From Candidatus Hydrogenedentota bacterium (GTDB lineage: Bacteria > Hydrogenedentota > Hydrogenedentia > Hydrogenedentales > JAGMZX01), in the NCBI GenBank assembly GCA_029556545.1, contig JAKQEQ010000112.1, positions 1 through 53,005 of the forward strand: DNA of 53,005 bases, given 5' to 3'. This document shows positions 1 through 9,145 of the stretch, piece by piece (the first letter of the stretch is position 1; every line of letters begins with the position of its first letter). The notes under the pieces were generated by a model, which was not told the DNA's origin, did not search any database, and saw only the letters and a program-made list of their open reading frames with translations. The translations under genes were made by a program, and so were the position numbers.

Positions 1-3000
1 GTCGGCGACGTCGCGTCGAAACCGTCCGGCAAGTCGCCGTACCAGCGCCAGAACACGTGTTCCGCCGCAGGCAGCGTCGCCACGCTGAACGGCTCGCCGT
101 CCAGGTACCAGTACACGTCCGGCGCCGGGTCCGTCGTCCCGTTCCCGATCACCTGGATATACAGGTACCAGTCCGCCAGGATGAAGTTGGCCGTGATATT
201 CCGGTCCTGGTCCATAATGAGCGGCAGTTCGGGGTCGTTCTCGTCCGCGCCCGGCGGCAAATCGCCGGTCCAGTGGCTGAACCGCCCGTCGCTGTTCTGC
301 ACCGCCACCAGCGTCGGCGTCGCGCCCGCCGTGTATCCCGTCGTGCCGCTCGGAACCGTCGTCCCCGGACCGGAAACGCTCGGGTTGAGTAAGAACCCGG
401 TGGTCGTCACGGTCGGCGTCACGGTCTTATCCGCGTCCATCAACGGACGCGCGATGAAGTCGTAGGTGTCGATGTCGCCGGACCAGCCGCCCCAGAACGC
501 GCCGGGGTTCAGCCGTATCTCCGCCCGGCCCAGCCGGCCGTCCAGATATCCGTATACGCCCGGCGGCGGGTCCTGGAATGCCGAGCCGCCGCCCGTGATT
601 CCATTGATCGTCAGCGACCAGTCCGCCGGCGCAAACACCGCCGTCAGCACACGATCCTGGGTCATTGGGAACCGGTGGTGCGTCTCCTGCGGGTTGCGCC
701 CTGCGGGCAGGTCGCCGACCCACTGGTCGAAGGCGTCGCCGCCGCTCAGCAGGTTCGCGCCGAACTCGGCCTCGCCGTTGTCCACGAAGCCGTAGACACC
801 GGCGCCGGGCCACAGCGAGCCGGCGCCCGTGTAATCCAGCGTCAGCATCCAGTCCGCCGCCATGTAGTGCGCCGTGATCGTCCGGTCCTGGTCCATGAGC
901 AGGTTGATCCGATAGCTCTGCGAACTGGCGCCGCCAAGGTCCCCGCTCCAGTGGCTGAAGGCCCAGCCGTCCGTGCCGTAGAAGGCCTCGACGAAGGCGG
1001 AACTCCCGCCGGGGTAGGTGTGCTGCGAGCCGGGGTCTGCGCTGCCCGGGGGATTCGTGCTGCCCGTGCCCTCGATAATGATCGTGAGGTTTCTCGGCGG
1101 CGAGGCCGTGAACACGGCGGTGATCGACCGGTCTTGGTCCATGGTCACGTCAATGGTCGGATCGTTCGGGTCCGCGCCGCCGATGTCGCCCTCCCAGCGG
1201 TCGAAGCCCGCCCCGCCAGCGGGGAATGCCTCGATCGTGACCACCGCGCCGGCGGCAAGTGGGTACGACCCGGGCTGTGGGTTTACGAAGCCGGGGCCGG
1301 CAGTCATCAGGTCCAGCATGTAGCCCGAGGTCGCGAAGTTCGCCGTGACCGACTTGTTTGCGTCCATCGTCACCTGGATGCCCGGGCTATAGCCCGAGGC
1401 GTCGCCGGTCCAGCCCGCGAAGTAGCCGCCCGGCTGCGTGTTCGCGTTCACAAAGGCGGTCCGGCCGTCCAGGTAGGCATACGCGCCCGGCTCGGGGAAG
1501 GTGCTGCCCGCGCCCGCGCCCGCGCGCGCCACGGTCAGGGTCCAGTCGCCGGGAACGAACTCGGCCGTGACCGTCCGGTTCTGGTTCATGATGAACTGTT
1601 GGAAGGTGTCTTGCGGATTGTTCTGCTCAGGCAGGTCGCCGCTCCACTGGCTGAAGGCGTCGCCGCCATCCACAAGGTTCGCATTGACATCCGCGTTTGC
1701 GCCGTCCACGTAGCCGTAGGTCCCCGGATTCGGGAACGTGGCGCCGTTGCCGCTCACCTGGACCGTCAGGTCCCAGTCCGGCGCCACGAAGACGGCTGTG
1801 ATGCTCCGGTCCTGGTCCATCGTCACGCAGATGTTCGGCTGGTTCGCGGGTGCACCGCCGAGGTCGCCTTCCCAATGGCTGAAGGCCGCGCCAAGGCCCG
1901 CAACCGCCTGCACGCATGCAATATCGTTTTCCACGAAGCTATATGAACCTGGGTCTGGGAAGGTCGTGCCGCCGCCCGTCACGTTGATGGTGAGCGTATA
2001 GGTATCGCCGCAGATGGCGTTGGATTGGACATTGTCCGGGTTGTTGAACTTCGCGCGCAGCGCGGGCAACTGGTTGCACGCGGCGTCCTGCGAGAGCGGG
2101 TTGTCCCACAGGTTGACGTTGTCGTCGCCGCCCAGGCCCGTATTGTCCACCAGCGCCTGGATGTCGGTGATCTGATTCGCCGATACGGTGAGATACTCGA
2201 GGTTCGTCAACCCCTCGATGGCACTGATGTCTTCGATTTGGCACTGCTCCAAGATCAGTTGCCGGACCCCGGTGGCACCGGCGACCCCCGAGATGTCGGT
2301 GAGTTGCGCGTTCTGCCCGAACACCATCGTGTCCACATTGGTGAGACCAGACACATCCGGGACCGCGGTAATGCCGGTTCCCGCCACGATCAATTGCATT
2401 GTCAGGTTGGTGTAGTTCGAGACCACGCTCGCGTCGGTGACACTCGGCGCGCCAAACAGGCCGAAAAATATGCTCGGGTTGATGGCGGTCAATCCGCTGA
2501 TGTCCGTCAAGTCAAACTCGATGAGGAACCCAAGCGCCTGGAGGTTGGTCAGCGTGTTGATGGTGGCGATATCGCTGTCCTGGATGCCGCAGGAAATGAT
2601 GGCCAGGATATTCAACGTCGCGGCCCGCGATGCCAGGGGCGAGAAGTCGGCGATGGGGTTCGAGGCCAGAAAAAGTTCCGCGAGACCGGACATGGTGGCA
2701 ATAGGCGCGATGCTGGTCAGCAGGTCGTTGCCAATAAGGCTGAGGTAGGCGAGATTGGTCAGCCCGGCCAGCGGCGAAATGTCCGATATCAGGTTGGTTC
2801 CTGTCTGTAGCATATCGTCGATTTCGCCGCCCGCGAACGGGTTTACTCCGATCCCCAGATCGAGTGACGTCAGCGCCGTCAGCCCGCTGAGCAGCGTCAG
2901 GTCCGATATCTGGTTCAACCCGAGATTCAATTCCTCGAGGGACGTGCAGGCCTCGATGCCCGTCAGGTCGCTGATGCCCAGGTCCTTCGCGTCCAGCTCC

Positions 3001-3188
3001 GTGAAATCCGGACGCGAAAGTTCCGTGTCCTGGGGCGGCGTGCTCAACGTCCACCCGTTGTCCGTGAACACGTCGCGAATCGCCTGTTCCAAGGCCGCGT
3101 CGGTGAACGTTACATCCGCCGCGTTGGCCGCGCCGGCCGTGCACAAGAAGGCCAGAAGTCCGATGGTCAGGAGTTGCTTCGTTCCCAT
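1..3188 (-). CDS. Secreted leucine-rich-repeat / InlB B-repeat surface protein (partial, runs off left edge)
   Basis: Open for 1062 codons from an ATG at 3188 to the window edge, so the C-terminus is missing. A GGGAG ribosome-binding site lies about 8 nt upstream. The N-terminus is a signal peptide (MGTKQLLTIGLLAFLCTAGA). Residues of about 60-380 are SDS22/internalin-type leucine-rich repeats with units such as LTGLTNLAYLSL and ISDISPLAGLT. From about residue 395 there are at least nine copies, 70-80 residues apart, of an InlB-like beta-repeat with the signature W-x-GD (FSHWEGDLGG, FSQWSGDLPE, FAGWTGDASG and others), followed by a MDQDRSITAVF-type strand. Such proteins are exported and bind protein or glycan partners at the cell surface. 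Architecture is clear; the ligand is unknown. It has no gene partner on its strand in the window. Confidence 0.9.
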   Translation of the reverse strand, partial: MGTKQLLTIGLLAFLCTAGAANAADVTFTDAALEQAIRDVFTDNGWTLSTPPQDTELSRPDFTELDAKDLGISDLTGIEACTSLEELNLGLNQISDLTLLSGLTALTSLDLGIGVNPFAGGEIDDMLQTGTNLISDISPLAGLTNLAYLSLIGNDLLTSIAPIATMSGLAELFLASNPIADFSPLASRAATLNILAIISCGIQDSDIATINTLTNLQALGFLIEFDLTDISGLTAINPSIFFGLFGAPSVTDASVVSNYTNLTMQLIVAGTGITAVPDVSGLTNVDTMVFGQNAQLTDISGVAGATGVRQLILEQCQIEDISAIEGLTNLEYLTVSANQITDIQALVDNTGLGGDDNVNLWDNPLSQDAACNQLPALRAKFNNPDNVQSNAICGDTYTLTINVTGGGTTFPDPGSYSFVENDIACVQAVAGLGAAFSHWEGDLGGAPANQPNICVTMDQDRSITAVFVAPDWDLTVQVSGNGATFPNPGTYGYVDGANADVNANLVDGGDAFSQWSGDLPEQNNPQDTFQQFIMNQNRTVTAEFVPGDWTLTVARAGAGAGSTFPEPGAYAYLDGRTAFVNANTQPGGYFAGWTGDASGYSPGIQVTMDANKSVTANFATSGYMLDLMTAGPGFVNPQPGSYPLAAGAVVTIEAFPAGGAGFDRWEGDIGGADPNDPTIDVTMDQDRSITAVFTASPPRNLTIIIEGTGSTNPPGSADPGSQHTYPGGSSAFVEAFYGTDGWAFSHWSGDLGGASSQSYRINLLMDQDRTITAHYMAADWMLTLDYTGAGSLWPGAGVYGFVDNGEAEFGANLLSGGDAFDQWVGDLPAGRNPQETHHRFPMTQDRVLTAVFAPADWSLTINGITGGGSAFQDPPPGVYGYLDGRLGRAEIRLNPGAFWGGWSGDIDTYDFIARPLMDADKTVTPTVTTTGFLLNPSVSGPGTTVPSGTTGYTAGATPTLVAVQNSDGRFSHWTGDLPPGADENDPELPLIMDQDRNITANFILADWYLYIQVIGNGTTDPAPDVYWYLDGEPFSVATLPAAEHVFWRWYGDLPDGFDATSP

Positions 3189-3479
3189 GGCGTCAGTCTC
3201 CCCGATGCAGTCTTCGTGACTGGTTCCAGTTTTTGGGTTGCGCACAGATCGCCCGGCGAGACTCCCCGCGAGAGAGCCTCGCCCGCACCTCAAACACGTA
3301 CCAAGGACCATCCTATAGGCAAGGGGATCGAATTGCAAGCACAAAAGTCCTTGTAGCTGTGAATACCGAGACATCGCACGGTCTCGCACGCCACAGCCGA
3401 CGTCTTCCGGGTCCCTGTCCTCCAAGTATGGCCGCACACTCGTGGTTCACACGTCGAGGCCGCCGGAAGCGGCTGTCGT
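3189..3479. other. Intergenic region upstream of the LRR gene
   Basis: No convincing gene is seen. On the minus strand, TTGCAA (3333-3338) and TATAGG (3312-3317) could form a weak promoter for the LRR gene, but the 15-bp spacing is short. No strong terminator is visible for the DUF2007-type gene that ends at 3480. Confidence 0.4.
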
Positions 3480-3929
3480 TCAGGGCGTCCATTCCCAGCC
3501 GCATTGCGGGCAATTCCAGGATTTGCCGTGAAAGAGGCAGGGAAGGCCAAGCAGCAGGATCACGAGCCAGCGCGGCGTCTTCACGCGCGCGACGTGGGTT
3601 GAGCCGCAGTTGGGACACGATCCGGGCACCGAGGGCGCCGTGTGCGCTTCCGGCGCCAATTCCCGCCCGTCCGCGTCTTCGTCGGCTTCCTGGGGCGCGG
3701 GGGCGCGTTCGAGCAGGGCGCGGGCGCGCTTGGCGTCTTTTTTGTGCACCCGCAGATACACGCCGCGCCCGACGACGGCGTAGCGGCCGGTGAAGCCCCG
3801 CCCATCTTCGCCGTCATACCATGCGGCAACGCCTTCCGATTCGAGGTAGGCCTTCAGGAAGGCGGCCTCGAAGGGGTTGGCGCAGAGATGGACGCCGATG
3901 ACGTCTGTTGGACGACCTGGTGATTGCAT
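3480..3929 (-). CDS. DUF2007-type protein with C-terminal zinc ribbon
   Basis: 149 aa. Residues of about 10-75 (IGVHLCANPFEAAFLKAYL, then a YAVVGRGVYLRVHKKDAKRA segment) match the DUF2007 fold, a small ferredoxin-like domain described as putative signal transduction. A variable acidic linker follows, then a cysteine-rich tail with CPNCGS and CPQCGWEW, two CxxC knuckles typical of a zinc ribbon, which flank a short hydrophobic stretch (WLVILLLGLPCLF). It starts 9 nt after the stop of the isomerase-like gene on the same strand, so the two are probably cotranscribed. Its biochemical role is unknown. Confidence 0.75.
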   Translation of the reverse strand: MQSPGRPTDVIGVHLCANPFEAAFLKAYLESEGVAAWYDGEDGRGFTGRYAVVGRGVYLRVHKKDAKRARALLERAPAPQEADEDADGRELAPEAHTAPSVPGSCPNCGSTHVARVKTPRWLVILLLGLPCLFHGKSWNCPQCGWEWTP

Positions 3930-3938
3930 ATGCTTGCT

Positions 3939-4814
3939 TCACACGCTGCAAATCTCGAAGGCACGCCGGAGCGACGCGATCGGGTCGGGGCCGGCGGGCA
4001 CGAATTCGTGGCCCACATAACCGGTGAATCCCGTATCCGCGATCGCCTGCATGATTCGCCGGTAATTCAATTCCTGGGTCTCGTCGATCTCGTTGCGGCC
4101 GGGCACGCCGCCCGTGTGGAAGTGGGCGATGTACTCGATGTTTTCCTGAATGGTCGCGATGACGTCGCCTTCCATGATCTGCATGTGGTAGATGTCGTAG
4201 AGAAGGCCGAAACGCTTCGGGCCGAGTTCCGCGGCGAGGGCCGCGCCCCATGCCGTGTGGTCGCACATGTAATCCTTGTGGTCCCGCTTGCTGTTCAGCA
4301 GTTCCATCACCAATTTCACGCCGAGTTGCTCGGCCAGCGGCAGGATGCGGTTAAGCCCCTTCACGCAGTTTTGCAGGCCCTCGCTGTCGGGCATGCCGCC
4401 GCGATTGCCGGAGAACACGATCATCGTGTTCAGGCCGGCCTCGGCAATTTGGGGCAGCAATTCCTCGGATTTCGCCACGAGTTCGTCGTGATTCGCCGGG
4501 TCGTTCCAGCCCTTTTCGATGCGCCCCGGCCCGTTCGGCATGGCGCAGGTCAGCCCGAATTCCTTGATTTTCTCGACTTCGCGCAGGCTCAGCAGATCGA
4601 TGGAAACCAAGCCGATGTCCTTGGCGGCCTGGGCCAGTTCTTCGAGCTTCATGCGGAAGCACCAGCGACTCACGGACTGCTTCAAGCGTCCCTCGGGCGC
4701 GGGGGCCGCCTGTGGGGATTCCTGGGCGTGCAGGTTCATGGCGGCCAGAGCGCCGGACATGCCGGCGACCGTGGCCAGGACGGCGCGGCGCGTTATCATG
4801 GGTTGCTCCTTCAT
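3939..4814 (-). CDS. Hydroxypyruvate isomerase-like TIM-barrel protein with Tat-type signal
   Basis: 291 aa from the ATG at 4814, which has AAGGAG about 8 nt upstream. A second possible start is at 4799. The N-terminus has a twin-arginine-like signal (TRRAVLATVAGMSGALAA). The rest is a xylose-isomerase-like TIM barrel. Segments such as VMELLNSKRDHKDYMCD, YDIYHMQIMEGDVI, FHTGGVPGRNEID and YVGHEFVPAGPD match the hydroxypyruvate isomerase (Hyi) subgroup, including the metal and catalytic glutamates (MELLNSK, GHEFVP). Cytoplasmic Hyi interconverts hydroxypyruvate and tartronate semialdehyde. An exported copy suggests a periplasmic sugar or sugar-acid substrate, as in many PVC-type genomes. It sits between the PLP enzyme and the DUF2007 gene. 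Fold is certain, substrate inferred. Confidence 0.88.
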   Translation of the reverse strand: MKEQPMITRRAVLATVAGMSGALAAMNLHAQESPQAAPAPEGRLKQSVSRWCFRMKLEELAQAAKDIGLVSIDLLSLREVEKIKEFGLTCAMPNGPGRIEKGWNDPANHDELVAKSEELLPQIAEAGLNTMIVFSGNRGGMPDSEGLQNCVKGLNRILPLAEQLGVKLVMELLNSKRDHKDYMCDHTAWGAALAAELGPKRFGLLYDIYHMQIMEGDVIATIQENIEYIAHFHTGGVPGRNEIDETQELNYRRIMQAIADTGFTGYVGHEFVPAGPDPIASLRRAFEICSV

Positions 4815-4887
4815 GGTGGGACTCCTTCGGTTTCCACGGACGCCCATTCTGCCAGAACAACGCTGGTCAGGCAACGCGTCCCGCGCG

Positions 4888-6033
4888 TCAAACGGTCTCG
4901 AGCGCCTGCTGAATATCCTCGATGAGTCGATCCGCGGGCTCGATGCCGAGGGACATGCGGACGGTGTTCTCGCGCACGCCGAACACGGCGCGGCGTTCCG
5001 GGGGTAGGTAGAGCATGGTGGTCAAGTGCGGGATACAGACAAGCGTCTCGGTCGCGCCCAGGCTGACGGCGTGATAGATGACCTTGAGATTGTTGATGAA
5101 TTTCTTGGCGTCGTCCTGACATCTCCCGACGTCGAACGCGAGCATGCCGCCGAAACCGCGCCGCATCTGGCGAGCGGCAACGGCGTGGCCGGGGTGCTGG
5201 GGCAGGCCGGGGTACATGACACGGGAGACCTTCGGGTGATCGGCCAGCATTTCCGCGACACGCTGGGCGCTTTCGGCCATGGTCGCCACGCGCAATTCGA
5301 AGGTCTTCAGGCCTCTGTCGAGCAGAAACGCGGAGTAGGCGTCGAGCGTCGTGCCGATGGCCTGTCGCGTAAACCAGAGTTCGTCGTAGTGATCCTTGGA
5401 ACATGCGATTGCGCCGGCCATGATGTCGTTGTGGCCTCCAAGCGCCTTGGTCGCGCTGTGGATGACGAGGTGCGCGCCCAGCGCGAGCGGTTCCTGATGG
5501 TACGGCGTGGCGAAGGTATTATCGACAACCACCATCGCGCCCGAGGCGTCGGCGGCCTGGCGCACGGCCGCGATGTCGATAATCTTGCAGAGGGGATTGC
5601 TCGGCGTCTCCAGCACAATCATTCGTGTATTCGGCCTGATCTCCTCGTGAATGCGCTGGTAGTCGTTGGCGTCGACCCAGGTGACCTGGATGCCGAGCCG
5701 TTCGAGTATGAGGGCGACCTTGTAGTTGGCGCCGTAGGTGTCGTGGAAGATGATCAGGTGGTCGGCGGCGCGCAGATAGGTCAGGTAGACCATGGTGCAT
5801 GCGGCCATCCCGGTGGTGCAGACGACACAGTCTTGCGCGTTTTCGAGCGCGGCGATCTTGCGCTCGACCTCGCGAACGGTCGGGTTGTCGTCGCGGTGGT
5901 AGGTGTACCCCTCGACCTCCCCCTCGGTGATTTGCCGGAGTACCTCGAACGAGGCGTACTCGTAATTCACCGCGTTCACAATCGGCGTAACCATAGGCCG
6001 ATTGCCGTATGGCGTCAACGGGTCCAGAGGCAT
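4888..6033 (-). CDS. Transsulfuration PLP enzyme (cystathionine gamma-synthase/lyase or methionine gamma-lyase family)
   Basis: 381 aa, the usual length for Cys/Met-metabolism PLP enzymes. The ATG at 6033 is preferred over the longer reading because it has AGGGTGA upstream and gives the family N-terminus. Visible motifs: YHRDDNPTVREVE near the N-terminus, CVCTTGMAACT (phosphate binding), VVVDNTFATPYHQEP with the PLP-pyridine aspartate, and IHSATKALGGHNDIMAG with the Schiff-base lysine. The C-terminal MRRGFGGMLAFDVG and VRMSLGIEPADRLIEDI are also typical. Family certain. MetB, MetC/CGL and MegL cannot be told apart by eye. It is the first gene of the 6033-3480 set and has a TATAAT promoter at 6100-6129. 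Confidence 0.93.
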   Translation of the reverse strand: MPLDPLTPYGNRPMVTPIVNAVNYEYASFEVLRQITEGEVEGYTYHRDDNPTVREVERKIAALENAQDCVVCTTGMAACTMVYLTYLRAADHLIIFHDTYGANYKVALILERLGIQVTWVDANDYQRIHEEIRPNTRMIVLETPSNPLCKIIDIAAVRQAADASGAMVVVDNTFATPYHQEPLALGAHLVIHSATKALGGHNDIMAGAIACSKDHYDELWFTRQAIGTTLDAYSAFLLDRGLKTFELRVATMAESAQRVAEMLADHPKVSRVMYPGLPQHPGHAVAARQMRRGFGGMLAFDVGRCQDDAKKFINNLKVIYHAVSLGATETLVCIPHLTTMLYLPPERRAVFGVRENTVRMSLGIEPADRLIEDIQQALETV

Positions 6034-6061
6034 GAGATTTTCACCCTTGTTTATGAATTGC

Positions 6062-6085
6062 GCCTCCGCTCCCACGCGCGGAGGC
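6062..6085 (-). other. Hairpin in leader of the PLP-enzyme transcript
   Basis: GCCTCCGC and GCGGAGGC form a perfect 8-bp stem around an 8-nt loop, between the predicted start of transcription and the start codon at 6033. There is no U-run, so it is not a simple terminator. Confidence 0.5.
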
Positions 6086-6099
6086 GTATGCAGGGAGGC

Positions 6100-6129
6100 A
6101 TTATATCCTGGATTGGCCCGCCATGTCGC
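6100..6129 (-). promoter_or_regulatory. Sigma70-type promoter for the PLP-enzyme operon
   Basis: On the minus strand, GCGACA (6129-6124), an 18-bp spacer and a perfect TATAAT (6105-6100) lie about 70 nt before the start codon at 6033. Confidence 0.6.
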
Positions 6130-6222
6130 GTTTGCCGAAGCCTGCCGAAGCACCCCGCGCGCGGGGCCCTCAATTCGCAAACAGGTCTCGTCTTGCCGGC
6201 ACTACACTTCTTCTCAGATTGG

Positions 6223-6231
6223 TGCTATAGT
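6223..6231 (+). promoter_or_regulatory. Extended -10 promoter for the beta-helix protein gene
   Basis: TGC followed by TATAGT lies 34 nt before the start codon at 6265. No good -35 is present, consistent with an extended -10 promoter. It diverges from the promoter at 6100-6129. Confidence 0.5.
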
Positions 6232-6264
6232 CGGACGGCGGGAGCATCATGTGGAGGCACGGGT

Positions 6265-8202
6265 ATGAAGCGGCGACCGGCGGTACGATGGGCGGCTGTG
6301 TGCGGCATTGTCGGAGTGGTACTCGCGCACGAGGCGGTTGCCTGGCGCAGCGCGCTGTATCCGGAGGAGTGGACACCCGCATTCACGGACGGCGAAGGGC
6401 GTTTTCTGCACGATTTCTCTTACGCGGGTTACCGGAATGGCGCGGCGGCCATCCCGGTTGACCACGTCGGGCCCGTGTTTGACGTAGTGAGCGATTTCGG
6501 CGCGGACAATACGGGCGCGTCGGACGCGACGGGGGCCATCCAGGCGGCGATTGACGAGGCGTCGGACGGCGGCGGCGTGGTGTATCTTCCCGGCGGCCTG
6601 TACCGGTGCGACGGGGTGCTGCAAGTCGCGGCGTCACGTGTCGTCATACGCGGGGACGGACCCGGCGCGACATTCCTTTACTTCACGCGGCACGAGGGTA
6701 TGTCCGGGCGCGCTCACCTTACGTTTCAAGGCAGTATGGCCGTGTCAGCGCCGCTATTGCTGGCCGCCGACGGCGAGAACCGGTCGCGCACCGTGCAAGT
6801 CGCGGACGCAAGCGGCCTGAATGTGGGCGACGAAGTCGGCGTCGGCTGGACGATAACGGACGCGTTTGTTGCCGAGCACGGCATGACGGGCACGTGGTAC
6901 TCGTTCAACGGGCAGTGGAAGCCGGTGTTCCGCCGCGAGGTTACGGGGTTGAACCTGGATATCACGCCGCATACCGTGACGATCGACGTTCCGCTGCGCT
7001 ACGCGGCGAAAACGCGCGACGGGGCCGCGCTGCGCCGCGAGAGCGGTTATCTCGAAGAGTGCGGCATCGAAGACCTGGCCTTGGCAAACGCCGTGGCGTC
7101 GGCGGACGCCTGGGCGCAGGTCCGGCAACACCTGGTCGCGTTCCGAGAGGTGAAGGACTGCTGGGCGCGCAGTGTTCATTCCTTCCCCTCGCCACTGCCG
7201 GAAGCGGCGGGTTACCACGTGCAGAATTGCGGGTTCTACATTTGGGCGTCGAAGCGCGTCACCATCGCCGACTGCGACCTCCGCAAGGCGCAGAACCGCG
7301 GGAGCGGCGGCTGCGGTTACCTGTACGAAATCGGGGCAAGCAACGAGGTCCTGGTGCGCGACAGCATTGCACGGGACGGCAGGCACAACTACATCCAGAA
7401 TTGGGATTTCGGCACGACGGGCTGCGTGTTTCTCCGTTGCCAAAGCAGCGGGAGCCGCAGCATGCTCTCCCCCACCGTCGGATTCACCGCATATTGCGAA
7501 TACCATCACTCGCTGGCCATGGCCTGCCTGGTGGATGCGTGCACCCTCGATGACGGCTGGTACGGCGGCAACCGCCGCGGCGAAAGCTCGGGGGCGGGCC
7601 ATACGGTGACGGAGAGCGCCTACTGGAACACGATCGGCGGCGGGACCTTGCGATCGTATCAGTACGGCCAAGGTTACATTATCGGCACAGGCCCGGAAAT
7701 CGAACTCAGAACCAGCTTGGGAACCATCGAGGCCACCGGGACCGCGCCGGAGGACTATATCGAGGGCGCGGGCGAGGCAGGCGCGCTCGAACCGGCGTCG
7801 CTCTACCTCGATCAACTCGGGCGGCGTCTCGGCGCGGATCAGATCGGCAACCTCGACTGCGGTCGCCCTCGGGGCGGCCTTTACAGTGTAGGCGACGATC
7901 TCTGCCTGGTCGTGCCGTCGCCCGTGTCGCTGGTCTCGACGTTCCAATGGCGCAAGAACGGGGCGGCCTTGCCGAACGACGCGCGCATAACGGGCCGCAA
8001 CGCGCGCAAGCTGGTCATCGTCGACCTCGATATTGCGGATTCGGGCGTCTACACCTGCCAATACGAGAACGGCAGCAAGCAATCCGCGACGTTCACCGCG
8101 TATGTCACGGTCGCCGCGTCCGTCCCGTCCCTGGCGCCGCCCTGGTTCCCTTCCGCAGCGCGGCCCGGCGCCGGCGCTGACTCAAGCGCGGCAATTCAGT
8201 AA
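6265..8202 (+). CDS. Secreted right-handed beta-helix (pectate-lyase-like) protein with C-terminal Ig-like domain
   Basis: 645 aa. ATG at 6265 is preceded by GGAGG 7 nt upstream and starts a signal peptide (MKRRPAVRWAAVCGIVGVVL, then AHEAVA). Residues of about 70-125 (FDVVSDFGADNTGASDATGA, IQAAIDEASDGGGVVYLPGG) are the N-terminal cap typical of the pectate-lyase-3 superfamily (PF12708). The central region to about residue 470 is the predicted parallel beta-helix, with segments such as NCGFYIWASKRVTIADCDL. The C-terminal 90 residues look like an immunoglobulin-like domain (FQWRKNGAALP, DSGVYTCQYENG), probably for adhesion or substrate contact. Likely an extracellular polysaccharide lyase or hydrolase. 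Monocistronic. No catalytic residues could be assigned by eye. Confidence 0.88.
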   Translation: MKRRPAVRWAAVCGIVGVVLAHEAVAWRSALYPEEWTPAFTDGEGRFLHDFSYAGYRNGAAAIPVDHVGPVFDVVSDFGADNTGASDATGAIQAAIDEASDGGGVVYLPGGLYRCDGVLQVAASRVVIRGDGPGATFLYFTRHEGMSGRAHLTFQGSMAVSAPLLLAADGENRSRTVQVADASGLNVGDEVGVGWTITDAFVAEHGMTGTWYSFNGQWKPVFRREVTGLNLDITPHTVTIDVPLRYAAKTRDGAALRRESGYLEECGIEDLALANAVASADAWAQVRQHLVAFREVKDCWARSVHSFPSPLPEAAGYHVQNCGFYIWASKRVTIADCDLRKAQNRGSGGCGYLYEIGASNEVLVRDSIARDGRHNYIQNWDFGTTGCVFLRCQSSGSRSMLSPTVGFTAYCEYHHSLAMACLVDACTLDDGWYGGNRRGESSGAGHTVTESAYWNTIGGGTLRSYQYGQGYIIGTGPEIELRTSLGTIEATGTAPEDYIEGAGEAGALEPASLYLDQLGRRLGADQIGNLDCGRPRGGLYSVGDDLCLVVPSPVSLVSTFQWRKNGAALPNDARITGRNARKLVIVDLDIADSGVYTCQYENGSKQSATFTAYVTVAASVPSLAPPWFPSAARPGAGADSSAAIQ

Positions 8203-8204
8203 TT

Positions 8205-8221
8205 CACGAACTTCGTTCGTG
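8205..8221 (+). terminator. Terminator-like hairpin after the beta-helix gene
   Basis: CACGAAC and GTTCGTG form a 7-bp stem with a TTC loop, starting 3 nt after the stop codon. Only a short, mixed T stretch follows, so termination efficiency is uncertain. Confidence 0.5.
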
Positions 8222-8267
8222 TGATTTGTGGCCGCAGTGACGTCGAGGCGAACACGCAGGTTCGTCT

Positions 8268-9038
8268 TTACATCGGGCGAAATCCGGTGAAGAGGCGGGG
8301 ACGGTAAACACCAAGTTTTCCAAGGCGATACTGGAGCCCCGTCCAGATGCAGCCGAATCCGTAGCGCAGGCTGCGCCTGAAGTTGATGGAAGACGCTTCT
8401 CTGAAATAGCGGGTGGGACAAGTTATCTCAGCGATGGTGTAGCCGAGCCAGAGCACCTGCGCAAGCATCTGGTTATCGAAGACGAAATCGTCGGAATTCC
8501 TATCCAGCGGCAGTCGTTCGAGCAGTTCCCGCGAGAACGCGCGATACCCGGTATGGTATTCGGAGAGCTTGGCGCCCGTGAGGAGGTTCTCGATAAAGGT
8601 CAGACCCCGATTGGACACGTATTTCCACCACGGCATGCCCTGCTTCAGCGCCGCGCCACCAAGAATGCGCGAACCCAGCACGCAGGCGTAGAGCCCGTTT
8701 GCGATCACGGCAACCATCGCGGGCAGGAGTCTTGGCGTGTACTGGTAGTCGGGATGCACCATCACGATGATATCCGCGCCGGCATCGAGGGCAAGCCGGT
8801 AACAGGTCTTCTGGTTCGCGCCGTAACCCGCGTTGCGCGGGTGCACCACCACGGTGGTGCGGGGCAAGGTTCGCGCGATCGCGGCCGTGTCGTCGCCGCT
8901 CGCGTCGTCAACCACAATCACGTGGTCCACCACCCCCTGGTCCATAACCTCGTCATACGTGCGGCGCAACGTCTGGCCGGCGTTATACGCGGGCATGACG
9001 ACAACGACTTTCTTGTCCTGGTACATGCGGACACTCAT
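8268..9038 (-). CDS. Family 2 glycosyltransferase (polyprenyl-phosphate sugar transferase type)
   Basis: 256 aa. The GT2 N-terminal fold is clear: [20 protein letters not shown], then [12 protein letters not shown] (nucleotide contact) and [13 protein letters not shown], with HPDYQ where many GT2 enzymes have DxD. The order resembles DPM1/ArnC-type enzymes that move a sugar onto a polyprenyl phosphate, but there is no C-terminal membrane domain. Downstream segments [20 protein letters not shown] and [16 protein letters not shown] are typical of this subgroup. It is on the same strand as the exopolysaccharide operon but separated from it by the gene at 9146-9763 with its terminator, so it may be a stand-alone cell-envelope gene. 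Acceptor and donor are unknown. Confidence 0.88.
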   Translation of the reverse strand: MSVRMYQDKKVVVVMPAYNAGQTLRRTYDEVMDQGVVDHVIVVDDASGDDTAAIARTLPRTTVVVHPRNAGYGANQKTCYRLALDAGADIIVMVHPDYQYTPRLLPAMVAVIANGLYACVLGSRILGGAALKQGMPWWKYVSNRGLTFIENLLTGAKLSEYHTGYRAFSRELLERLPLDRNSDDFVFDNQMLAQVLWLGYTIAEITCPTRYFREASSINFRRSLRYGFGCIWTGLQYRLGKLGVYRPRLFTGFRPM

Positions 9039-9070
9039 GTTGCCGGCGGCGGCGCCTCAGGCGAGAAAAG

Positions 9071-9104
9071 AAAAAAGGCGAGCATGTCACCCGACATTCT
9101 CGCC
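9071..9104 (-). terminator. Rho-independent terminator of the 9146-9763 gene
   Basis: Read on the minus strand, GGCGAG and CTCGCC plus an inner ATGTC/GACAT pairing give a long, nearly perfect stem (9104-9077) with a 4-nt ACCC-complement loop. It is followed at once by six T residues (9076-9071) and then TCTTTTC. It lies about 40 nt after the stop codon at 9146. Confidence 0.85.
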
Positions 9105-9145
9105 CCACGTCAATTCAGTCAACGCTCGATTACTGGTGCGGCGCC

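Noticed and set aside
675-1946. 423-codon plus-strand frame over the LRR/InlB gene
   Set aside because: It mirrors the periodic structure of the real minus-strand gene and has no ribosome-binding site or domain.
5026-6264. Long upstream extension of the beta-helix gene
   Set aside because: The frame stays open, but this part is antisense to the PLP enzyme. The ATG at 6265 with GGAGG and a signal peptide is the real start.
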